Shown: positions 17,567-24,964 of the stretch, in pieces
Position numbering within the stretch: position 1 is the first letter of the stretch
Layout of the letters: each line of letters begins with the position of its first letter
Assembly: GCA_036557705.1 (NCBI GenBank)
Contig: DATBHB010000015.1
Coordinates: 62,001-126,000, forward strand
Source: VAZQ01 sp036557705
GTDB taxonomy: Bacteria; Pseudomonadota; Alphaproteobacteria; Rhizobiales; Xanthobacteraceae
Length of the DNA: 64,000 nt
Direction of reading: 5' to 3'
Position numbers and translations under genes: made by a program
Notes under the pieces: generated by a model
Database searches by the model: none
What the model saw: the letters and a program-made list of their open reading frames with translations, nothing else
What the model was told of the DNA's origin: nothing

Positions 17567-19021
17567 ATGACCGAACCCGTTGTAACGCGCTTTGCACCCT
17601 CTCCGACCGGATTCCTCCACATTGGCGGTGCCCGAACGGCACTGTTCAATTGGCTTTATGCCCGTGGCCGCCACGGCAAGATGCTGTTGCGTATCGAGGA
17701 TACCGATCGGGAGCGGTCCACCGAGGCCGCGATAAACGCCATCTTCGACGGCCTCGACTGGCTCGGCATTCACTGGGATGGCGAAGTCATCTATCAATTT
17801 TCGCGAGCGGGGCGACACCGCGAGGTGGCCGAGCAACTGCTGGCTGCCGGCAAGGCCTATTACTGTTACGCAACTCAACAGGAACTCGATCAGATGCGGG
17901 AGGCGGCCCGGCGCCAAGGCCGTTCGCGGCTTTATGACGGACGCTGGCGCGATCGCGATCCAAGCGAAGCACCCCCTGGGGTCAAGCCGGTAATCCGTCT
18001 CAAGGCGCCGCTGACCGGCGAGACCGCCATCGAGGACCAAGTCCAGGGTCGAGTGGTCTGGCAGAACGAGAACCTTGACGATCTTGTTCTTTTGCGCTCG
18101 GACGGAACTCCAACCTACATGCTTGCAGTCGTCGTTGACGATCACGACATGGCCGTCACGCATGTGATTCGAGGCGACGACCACCTCACCAATGGGGCTC
18201 GGCAGAAGCAGATTTACGAGGCGCTCGGCTGGCGGGTGCCCATCATGGCGCACATTCCCTTGATCCACGGACCCGACGGCACCAAGCTTTCCAAGCGGCA
18301 TGGTGCGCTCGGCGTAGATGCCTATCGGGCGATGGGTTATCTGCCGGCCGCGATGCGCAATTACCTCGTCCGGCTGGGCTGGAGTCACGGCGACCAGGAA
18401 ATCTTTTCGACGAAGGAAATGGTGGCAGCCTTCGACCTGCCGCAGATCGGCCGCGCGCCGGCCCGTTTCGATTTTGCCAAGCTTGAGAGCATCAACGGCT
18501 ACTACATGCGGCAGAGTTCCGACGACGAGTTGCTTGCGGCGCTCGATCGCGTGCTGCCGCACATCGCGGGCGGTTTGGAGCTTGCCGCGAAGCTTACTCC
18601 CGCACGACGAAAGCAGCTGCTCGCGGCCATGCCGGGCCTTAAGGAACGCGCCAAAACCCTGGTGGAATTGGCGGACGCGGCACGTTTCATATATGCCGAC
18701 CGGCCGATCGCTCTCGACGAAAAGGCGCTGAGCCTGCTCACCAGCGAGGCGAGGGCGCTACTCGACGAACTTGCGGGCGAACTTGCGTGCGTCGACGCAT
18801 GGAACGCCTCGACCACCGAAAACGCGATCCGCGCCTTCGCAGATCGCAAAGCCCTGAAGCTTGGCAGTGTGGCACAACCGCTCCGTGCCGCCCTGACCGG
18901 CCGCACCACTTCGCCACCCATCTTCGATGTCCTTGCCGTGCTCGGGAAAGAGGAAAGCCTCGCCCGAATCGCGGACCAGGCATCTCGGCGACCGCGGCCC
19001 CACCATATTGCTGCGCAATAG
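17567..19021 (+). CDS. gltX: Glutamyl-tRNA synthetase
   Basis: This 484-residue class-I synthetase attaches glutamate to tRNA-Glu. The HIGH element is in APSPTGFLHIGGARTALFNW, RIEDTDRERST follows, and the KMSKS loop is GTKLSKRHGALGV. The start ATG is preceded by CACCGCGAG. The C-terminal anticodon-binding helices (about 310-484) look complete. It is divergently arranged with glnS. A 10-bp inverted repeat at 19034-19062 follows the stop. Confidence 0.97.
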   Translation: MTEPVVTRFAPSPTGFLHIGGARTALFNWLYARGRHGKMLLRIEDTDRERSTEAAINAIFDGLDWLGIHWDGEVIYQFSRAGRHREVAEQLLAAGKAYYCYATQQELDQMREAARRQGRSRLYDGRWRDRDPSEAPPGVKPVIRLKAPLTGETAIEDQVQGRVVWQNENLDDLVLLRSDGTPTYMLAVVVDDHDMAVTHVIRGDDHLTNGARQKQIYEALGWRVPIMAHIPLIHGPDGTKLSKRHGALGVDAYRAMGYLPAAMRNYLVRLGWSHGDQEIFSTKEMVAAFDLPQIGRAPARFDFAKLESINGYYMRQSSDDELLAALDRVLPHIAGGLELAAKLTPARRKQLLAAMPGLKERAKTLVELADAARFIYADRPIALDEKALSLLTSEARALLDELAGELACVDAWNASTTENAIRAFADRKALKLGSVAQPLRAALTGRTTSPPIFDVLAVLGKEESLARIADQASRRPRPHHIAAQ

Positions 19022-19033
19022 GGAGAACACCAC

Positions 19034-19062
19034 ATTATTGGCGCGACCTGGCCGCCAATAAT
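19034..19062. repeat. Perfect inverted repeat between gltX and gltA
   Basis: ATTATTGGCG and CGCCAATAAT flank a 9-nt loop 13 nt after the gltX stop. No T-run follows on either strand. It could be a rho-assisted end of gltX mRNA or an operator in the gltA leader. Confidence 0.55.
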
Positions 19063-19192
19063 GATCACCGACAGTGCCTTATCTTGCAGCGCACACTTGA
19101 ATGGGGTACCCCCACAATGCCCCCGCCGATAGGTGCCGGGCTGGCCGCCCCAGGGTTGCAATTCACAGGGCTAATCAATCGAGGGCTCGAAT

Positions 19193-20500
19193 ATGGACGC
19201 CAAGTCCAATTCCACCAAAGCTGCTACTCTGACCCTGGGCAACCAGAACTGGTCGTTCCCCGTTTACGATGGGACGATCGGTCCGTCCGTAGTCGACATC
19301 AGCACGCTCTATAATCAGGCCGGCGTTTTCACCTACGACCCTGGCTATGCCTCCACCGGAAGCTGCGAATCCAAGATCACCTATATCGACGGCGACGAAG
19401 GGGTCCTGCTTTACCGCGGCTACCCTATCGAGCAGGTAGCGGAACACGGCGACTATCTGGAAACCTGTTACCTCCTGCTTTATGGCGAGTTGCCGACACC
19501 GGCCCAGAAGGCCGATTTCGATAACCGCGTGACCCATCATACGATGGTTCACGAGCAGATGAGCCGCTTCTATCAGGGCTTTCGGCGCGATGCCCACCCG
19601 ATGGCCATCATGACGGGATGCGTCGGCGCACTGTCAGCCTTCTACCACGATTCAACCGATATTTCCGATCCGCATCAGCGGATGGTCGCTTCGATCCGCA
19701 TGATTGCGAAAATGCCGACTATGGCATCAATGGCTTACAAATATTCAGTCGGGCAACCGTTCATCTATCCGAAGAACGAGCTCGACTACGCGAGCAATTT
19801 CCTGCGCATGTGTTTTGCAGTGCCAACGGAGGAATATCGGATCAACGCGGTTCTGGCGCGCGCCATGGATCGCATCTTCATTTTGCATGCCGATCACGAG
19901 CAGAATGCCTCCACCTCGACCGTGCGTCTCGCCGGCTCGTCCGGCGCCAATCCATTTGCCTGCATCGCTGCCGGCTGCGCGTCGCTCTGGGGGCCGGCAC
20001 ATGGAGGCGCCAACGAAGCCGCGCTGAAAATGTTGATGGAGATTGGCCGTGTCGACAGGATCCCGGAATATGTCAAGCGCGCCAAGGACAAGAACGATCC
20101 GTTCCGGCTGATGGGCTTCGGCCATCGCGTCTACAAGAACTATGACCCCCGCGCCAAGATCATGCAGCGGACCTGCCACGAAGTCCTGGCGGAGCTCGGG
20201 ATCAAGGACGATCCCCTGCTCGACGTGGCGATGGAACTCGAGCGCATTGCGCTGCACGACGATTACTTCATCGAGAAAAAGCTTTATCCGAATATCGACT
20301 TCTATTCCGGCATCACGCTCAAGGCGATGGGTTTCCCGACCGCAATGTTCACAGTGCTGTTCGCCGTGGCCCGCACCGTGGGCTGGATCGCGCAGTGGAA
20401 GGAAATGATAGAGGACCCGGATCAACGGATTGGACGTCCGCGCCAGCTCTATACCGGAGCGCGGCGCCGCGATTATACCCCCATCTCGCGGAGACGGTGA
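19193..20500 (+). CDS. gltA: Citrate synthase
   Basis: This type-II citrate synthase condenses acetyl-CoA with oxaloacetate. The 435-residue protein has the N-terminal beta region (VYDGTIGPSVVDI), YIDGDEGVLLYRGYPIEQ, the active-site histidine region HADHEQNASTSTVR, WGPAHGGANEAALKML, MGFGHRVYKNYDPRA and NIDFYSGITLKAMGFP carrying the catalytic Asp. The last 28 nt overlap the 3' end of lpxB on the other strand, so the two transcripts are complementary there. Confidence 0.97.
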   Translation: MDAKSNSTKAATLTLGNQNWSFPVYDGTIGPSVVDISTLYNQAGVFTYDPGYASTGSCESKITYIDGDEGVLLYRGYPIEQVAEHGDYLETCYLLLYGELPTPAQKADFDNRVTHHTMVHEQMSRFYQGFRRDAHPMAIMTGCVGALSAFYHDSTDISDPHQRMVASIRMIAKMPTMASMAYKYSVGQPFIYPKNELDYASNFLRMCFAVPTEEYRINAVLARAMDRIFILHADHEQNASTSTVRLAGSSGANPFACIAAGCASLWGPAHGGANEAALKMLMEIGRVDRIPEYVKRAKDKNDPFRLMGFGHRVYKNYDPRAKIMQRTCHEVLAELGIKDDPLLDVAMELERIALHDDYFIEKKLYPNIDFYSGITLKAMGFPTAMFTVLFAVARTVGWIAQWKEMIEDPDQRIGRPRQLYTGARRRDYTPISRRR

Positions 20501-21696
20501 GCGGCCAGGAGGTCGAGCACGGCACGGGCTGCTCTTGTGCTCGGCGTGTCAACGCCGCAATCCAGAATCCCTTCAAGCTTGTGGAATGCCTCGACTTGGC
20601 GACGACGGGCCGGCGTGTCGCCGAGGAGTTCGGCCAGGGCGGGTGCGAGATTGGCCGCCGTGCAGCGGTTTTGCAGATATTCAGGAACAATGAAATCGCC
20701 GAGCACCAGGTTGGCCAGGATCACGGAACGAACGCCGACCGCAGGATGAACCCGGGCCATGAACCGCAGAACGAAACCTTCGAGGGGCGGAATGCGATAG
20801 GCGGCCACGCTCGGCACGCCGGCGAGCGCGAGTTCCAGCGTCACGGTACCGGACGCCGCCAGCGCGGCCCGCGCCCGCCGAAATGCGGCGCACTTGTCAG
20901 CTTCGCTGGTGACGATGAGCGGGTGCACCGGCCAGTTTTCCGTCAAACCTGCGATTTCGGCTGCCAGTTGCGGGAGGGTCGGCAGGACTGCTTCGAAAAT
21001 CCCGCGACGGTCAGCAACGCGGCCGAGCGTGTCCCCGAAGATTCCGCTCAACCGCCTGATCTCGCTGGGCCGGCTCCCGGGCAACACCAGCACGAGCGGC
21101 GGATCGGCGGCGCGCATATCGGTTTCGTTTGCGCTCGGGCGCAAATCGCGAAGCCGCGTCAGCAAAGGATGACCGACATAGACGCAAGCCGGCCCGCCAA
21201 GCTCGCGATGTACCGCCGGCTCGAACGGGAGCAGGGCGAGAATGAGATCGATGGATCGGCGCATAGCTCGCGCGCGGCCCGGGCGCCATATCCAGACCGT
21301 TGGAGACACGTATTTTACGATCGGAAGCTTTGGCAGGCGACTGCGAACCCGCGCGGCGACGCGGTGCGTGAAATCAGGCGCGTCTATGAGGATCAAAACA
21401 TCCGGCGGATGAGCGACGATCATCTCCACGGTCTCGTTTAACCGCCGTAAGATAGTGGGCAGGTTGACCACAACGCTGGCGATGCCCACTTTGGTGAGCT
21501 CATCGATGCTCCCGCGGTTCACGAGCCCGGCTTGGCTCATGCCTGGGCCGCCGAGACCGCGAAATGTGATACTGCTCCCCTGCATCGCGCGAAGTGCGCC
21601 CATCAGTTCAGCGCCAAGCACATCCGCTGAGGGCTCGCACGCGACCAGGAACACATCGAGATTGGATCGATCCGGCATTCGGACCCGCCGCCTCAC
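20473..21696 (-). CDS. lpxB: Lipid-A-disaccharide synthase
   Basis: This peripheral membrane GT-B glycosyltransferase joins UDP-2,3-diacylglucosamine and lipid X. The 407 residues include VACEPSADVLGAELMGAL, RGLGGPGM, LIDAPDFTHRVA, YVSPTVWIWRPGRA, YVGHPLL, LVLPGSRPSEIRRL and the C-terminal ILANLVLGDFIVPEYLQ. It is the last gene of the long rpsB-to-lpxB block and overlaps lpxI by 4 nt. Its end is antiparallel to the end of gltA. Confidence 0.95.
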   Translation of the reverse strand: MRRRVRMPDRSNLDVFLVACEPSADVLGAELMGALRAMQGSSITFRGLGGPGMSQAGLVNRGSIDELTKVGIASVVVNLPTILRRLNETVEMIVAHPPDVLILIDAPDFTHRVAARVRSRLPKLPIVKYVSPTVWIWRPGRARAMRRSIDLILALLPFEPAVHRELGGPACVYVGHPLLTRLRDLRPSANETDMRAADPPLVLVLPGSRPSEIRRLSGIFGDTLGRVADRRGIFEAVLPTLPQLAAEIAGLTENWPVHPLIVTSEADKCAAFRRARAALAASGTVTLELALAGVPSVAAYRIPPLEGFVLRFMARVHPAVGVRSVILANLVLGDFIVPEYLQNRCTAANLAPALAELLGDTPARRRQVEAFHKLEGILDCGVDTPSTRAARAVLDLLAAHRLREMGV

Positions 21697-22580
21697 GGCT
21701 CCGCATCCGGATTAGGGCTTGCGATGCCAACAACGAAGAGGCCTGCCCTGTCCGCCTTTTCAGTGACCAGTTGCGGCTCGGCAATGACCGTTTGGCCCGC
21801 GAGGACGGCTATGCCGGCCAGCCCTGCCTCCGCAACAGCGTCGATTGTAGCCGGTCCTATTGACGGCAGATCAAACCGCTGATCCTGGCCAGGTTTCGTC
21901 GCCTTGACGAGAACGCCTTCGCTCCCCGTCAGGCGGATCCGGCCTTCGCGGCGGAGATCAGCGACGTGTTTGAGCATGCGGTCTGTCCCGTCAGCGGCCT
22001 CGACCGCAAGCACGCGCTGGGCAGCGATGACGATCGCCTGACCCACATCGAATCGACCAATGGCGGCAATCAACGCCAGCCCGCGCTCGATATCCGCCAA
22101 GTTGCGGGTCGATGGCCGGTGAATGCCCAACGGGCCGGCCCGTACGAGAATGTCCGGGGCGAGTTCGTGCGCCGCGACGAGGCGAAATCGGTGCGCCTCG
22201 AACAGGCGTGCCAAACCCGACAGCAGGTGATCGTCACCGCCCCTGAAGAAGCGAACGATTTTGGGAAGCAGCAACACGGTCAGCCAGTCAAGCCTGATGT
22301 CGCGCAACGCCGGACGAACGATATTGCCGATGAGAACGACGTCCCGGCAACCTTCTGCTCGCGCCAGACGGCGAAAGCGCCCCGCCTCGCCCACGTGCAG
22401 CCAATGATGCGGAAACTGCGCAACCGCACTGGCATCGGCCACGCGGTGGACAGGAAACAGGACCACCCGGCGTCCCCGGCGTGTGACTGCCTCAGCGACA
22501 GCAAAGGGCAAAGTTCCGCCGCCGCAGATGATCGCCAGCGGGGTCTCGTCCGCGGCCGAAACCGGATCAGCCTGCTCCAT
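21693..22580 (-). CDS. lpxI: UDP-2,3-diacylglucosamine pyrophosphatase LpxI
   Basis: LpxI hydrolyses UDP-2,3-diacylglucosamine to lipid X, replacing LpxH in alphaproteobacteria. Features in the 295-residue protein are the N-domain IICGGGTLPFAVAEA and VLIGNIVRP, and the C-domain RFDVGQAIVIAAQRVLAVEA, EGVLVKATKPGQDQRFDLP and VLAGQTVIAE, the DUF1009 signature with the catalytic Asp. It sits between lpxA (14-nt overlap) and lpxB (4-nt overlap), as expected for translational coupling in the lipid A cluster. Confidence 0.94.
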   Translation of the reverse strand: MEQADPVSAADETPLAIICGGGTLPFAVAEAVTRRGRRVVLFPVHRVADASAVAQFPHHWLHVGEAGRFRRLARAEGCRDVVLIGNIVRPALRDIRLDWLTVLLLPKIVRFFRGGDDHLLSGLARLFEAHRFRLVAAHELAPDILVRAGPLGIHRPSTRNLADIERGLALIAAIGRFDVGQAIVIAAQRVLAVEAADGTDRMLKHVADLRREGRIRLTGSEGVLVKATKPGQDQRFDLPSIGPATIDAVAEAGLAGIAVLAGQTVIAEPQLVTEKADRAGLFVVGIASPNPDAEP

Positions 22581-23412
22581 TGAACTCCATGTGCGGGGAC
22601 CCTCTGGTCTCTCGAGCGCGCGTGCGCATAATCGGTCGCGTTCCTGCGTTGCGAATGAAACTCACGATTTTGCCGACCATCGGGTCTCCCTCGAATTCGC
22701 GCGAGACGACCTCGATGCGCTCGCCGAATCCGCCGTCGCCGTGGAATAGAATGCTGTAGGCCCGTCGGAGCCGCTGCAGGTCGGCCTGCGACGCACCACG
22801 CCGTTTCAGTCCTACGCGATTGAGCCCCATGAGGCTGCCATGGGCGCCGAATACGAGCGCAAACGGCACCACGTCCGCACCCACGCCGGTCATGCCTCCC
22901 ACCATGACGCCCTCGCCAATGCGCACGTATTGGTGCACGGCAGCCTGTCCGCCGAGCATGACGTTATCACCGACGACAACGTGGCCCCCGACGACCGCAT
23001 TATTCGCGAATATCACGTCCTTGCCGATTTGGCAGTCGTGGCCGACATGGGATCCGACCATGAAAAAACCCCGGTCACCCACGGAGGTAATGCCGCCGCC
23101 ATCCTCAGTCCCGGTGTTCATCGTAACGGCTTCGCGGATCTGGCACTCTGCGCCGATCACGAGGCGCGTCGGCCCGCCGCGGTACTTGACCGATTGCGGC
23201 GGCGTTCCCAAGGATGCGAACGGATAAACGACAGTGCCCGGTCCAATGCTCGTGTGACCGGCAACGTGAACATGTGCCATAAGGCGGCAGCCGGCGCCGA
23301 TTGTAACCTTGCGACCGACGACGCAGTAGGGGCCAATCTCAACATCGGGACCGAGGGCCGCTCCGGTTTCGACCCGTGCGGTCGGATCGATCTCCGCCAT
23401 CACTTCAGCCAT
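22567..23412 (-). CDS. lpxA: Acyl-ACP--UDP-N-acetylglucosamine O-acyltransferase
   Basis: This first enzyme of lipid A synthesis is a left-handed beta-helix of hexapeptide repeats (VEIGPYCVVGRKVTIGAGC and many more) with the catalytic histidine in SHVGHDCQIGKD. The C-terminal helical domain (about 190-281) has NRVGLKRRGAS. The 281-residue product overlaps the fabZ stop by 8 nt (ATGGCTGA) and the lpxI start by 14 nt. Confidence 0.95.
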   Translation of the reverse strand: MAEVMAEIDPTARVETGAALGPDVEIGPYCVVGRKVTIGAGCRLMAHVHVAGHTSIGPGTVVYPFASLGTPPQSVKYRGGPTRLVIGAECQIREAVTMNTGTEDGGGITSVGDRGFFMVGSHVGHDCQIGKDVIFANNAVVGGHVVVGDNVMLGGQAAVHQYVRIGEGVMVGGMTGVGADVVPFALVFGAHGSLMGLNRVGLKRRGASQADLQRLRRAYSILFHGDGGFGERIEVVSREFEGDPMVGKIVSFIRNAGTRPIMRTRARETRGSPHMEFNGAG

Positions 23413-23875
23413 CTGTGATTATAGCGCCGAGTTCGGCCTCTGCCACCAATTGACCGGCGACCTTCGCCTCCCCGCGAAACCACCACATGTTTCTTTTTCG
23501 AGCAACTCGCGTCATGTGATATTCGATTGTATCTCCCGGGACCACGGGTTTGCGGAACTTGGCCTTGTCAACGGTGATGAAATAAACAGTAAAGGGTTTT
23601 CCCTCCACACCCATCGATCGGATGCCGATCACTCCCGCGGTCTGCGCCATTCCTTCGAGCATCAACACGCCCGGAAAAACCGGATTGCCGGGAAAATGCC
23701 CGAGGAATTGCGGCTCGTTGAACGTCACGTTCTTGATGCCGATCGCGCGCTCGTCTTTCTGAATTTGCACGATGCGGTCGACCATAAGGAATGGATACCG
23801 GTGAGGCAGCGCCTTGAGGATTGCGGCGATGTCGGCCGACTCCAGCGTTACCCGGCCCTCCTCGATCCCGCTCAC
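23405..23875 (-). CDS. fabZ: 3-hydroxyacyl-ACP dehydratase FabZ
   Basis: This hot-dog-fold dehydratase of fatty-acid elongation has the catalytic histidine in GHFPGNPVFPG and the glutamate in VLMLEGMAQ. I place the start at the GTG at 23875 (MSGIEEGRVTLESADI). It overlaps the lpxD stop as GTGA and gives 156 residues, the family length. The reading frame is open further upstream, but that part lies inside lpxD. Position between lpxD and lpxA is canonical and balances phospholipid and lipid A acyl supply. Confidence 0.95.
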   Translation of the reverse strand: MSGIEEGRVTLESADIAAILKALPHRYPFLMVDRIVQIQKDERAIGIKNVTFNEPQFLGHFPGNPVFPGVLMLEGMAQTAGVIGIRSMGVEGKPFTVYFITVDKAKFRKPVVPGDTIEYHMTRVARKRNMWWFRGEAKVAGQLVAEAELGAIITDG

Positions 23876-24930
23876 TCGGCGCCCTCGCCCCGTCCAGTTC
23901 TTGCTCTCGCCAGGCGCGCGAGCGTCGCCACTTCGCGCAGCCATTGTTTGCCGGGCTTTCCTGGTGTGCCGCCCCAGCGGGCGCCCGCAGGCACATCGTG
24001 CATCAACCCGGACTGCGCCCCCACCATCGCTCCTCGTCCGATTGTCAGGTGGTCGGCAACTCCCGCCTGACCGCCCATGATAACTCCGTCGCCAAGCACG
24101 CTGCTGCCGGATATGCCGACCTGTGCGGCCAGGAGGCAATGCCGCCCTATAGCGACATTGTGGGCAATCTGGACCAGATTGTCGATCTTCGTGCCTTCAC
24201 CGATCACCGTGTCCCTGAGCGCTCCCCGGTCAACGGTGCTGTTCGCGCCAATCTCCACATCGTCCTGGATGATCACGCGACCGACCTGGGGGATTTTGCG
24301 GGCGCCTTTGGGGGTGGGCGCAAAGCCAAATCCATCCTGCCCGATCGCACAGCCTGGATGCACGATCACCCGATCGCCGATCAGCGCATGTGAGATCGTT
24401 ACATTGGCGCCGATTGAACAATCCCGGCCGATCCGAACGCCTGCCCCAATCACCGCGCCCGCGCCAATAATCGTGCCCGAACCTATTTCGGCGCTCGGCC
24501 CAATCACCGCGACCGGGTCGATTGTCACTCCGCTTTCCATCCGCGCGCTGGGATGAACTGTCGCGCACGGTGCGACGCCTCCTGCCTCGAACAACGACGA
24601 TGGCCGCAGGGCATCGGGGAACAGAGCCCGCGACACTTCGATAAAAGCGGCGTATGGAGTCCCGACACAAAGCGCAGCAACGCGGTCCGGCAACCGGTCT
24701 GCGAGAAGCTCGGTCGTAAGGCAGATGCCAGCGGCGGTTTGAGCCGCTTCGCCGGCATAGCGCACGTTATCGAAAAAACTCAGATCGGGTGACCCGCCAC
24801 GGTCCAAGGCCGCGATGCTGCTGATGCGGCGGTTCAAATCAGCGCCCGGTCGCGCCTTTGCCCCGGTCAGCGAAATAATTTCGCCGACCGTGAGCCCTGC
24901 TCCGCGCCGGAAAAAGAACGGCTCGGCCAT
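23872..24930 (-). CDS. lpxD: UDP-3-O-acylglucosamine N-acyltransferase
   Basis: LpxD adds the N-linked acyl chain in lipid A assembly. The start at 24930 (MAEPFFFRRGAGLTVGEII) gives 352 residues. An upstream in-frame ATG at 24984 would extend into bamA and is unlikely. The N-terminal uridine-binding domain (about 1-105) precedes hexapeptide repeats with the catalytic histidine in VQIAHNVAIGRHC. The nearby DGFGFAPTPKGARKIPQVG is the family signature. Confidence 0.95.
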   Translation of the reverse strand: MAEPFFFRRGAGLTVGEIISLTGAKARPGADLNRRISSIAALDRGGSPDLSFFDNVRYAGEAAQTAAGICLTTELLADRLPDRVAALCVGTPYAAFIEVSRALFPDALRPSSLFEAGGVAPCATVHPSARMESGVTIDPVAVIGPSAEIGSGTIIGAGAVIGAGVRIGRDCSIGANVTISHALIGDRVIVHPGCAIGQDGFGFAPTPKGARKIPQVGRVIIQDDVEIGANSTVDRGALRDTVIGEGTKIDNLVQIAHNVAIGRHCLLAAQVGISGSSVLGDGVIMGGQAGVADHLTIGRGAMVGAQSGLMHDVPAGARWGGTPGKPGKQWLREVATLARLARARTGRGEGAE

Positions 24931-24964
24931 GGCTACGAGCCCATGGCACGGCCGACAGGCAGTG

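Noticed and set aside
23876..24139. 88-codon N-terminal extension of the fabZ frame
   Set aside because: It lies entirely inside lpxD and has no similarity to FabZ. The GTG overlapping the lpxD stop gives the family length.
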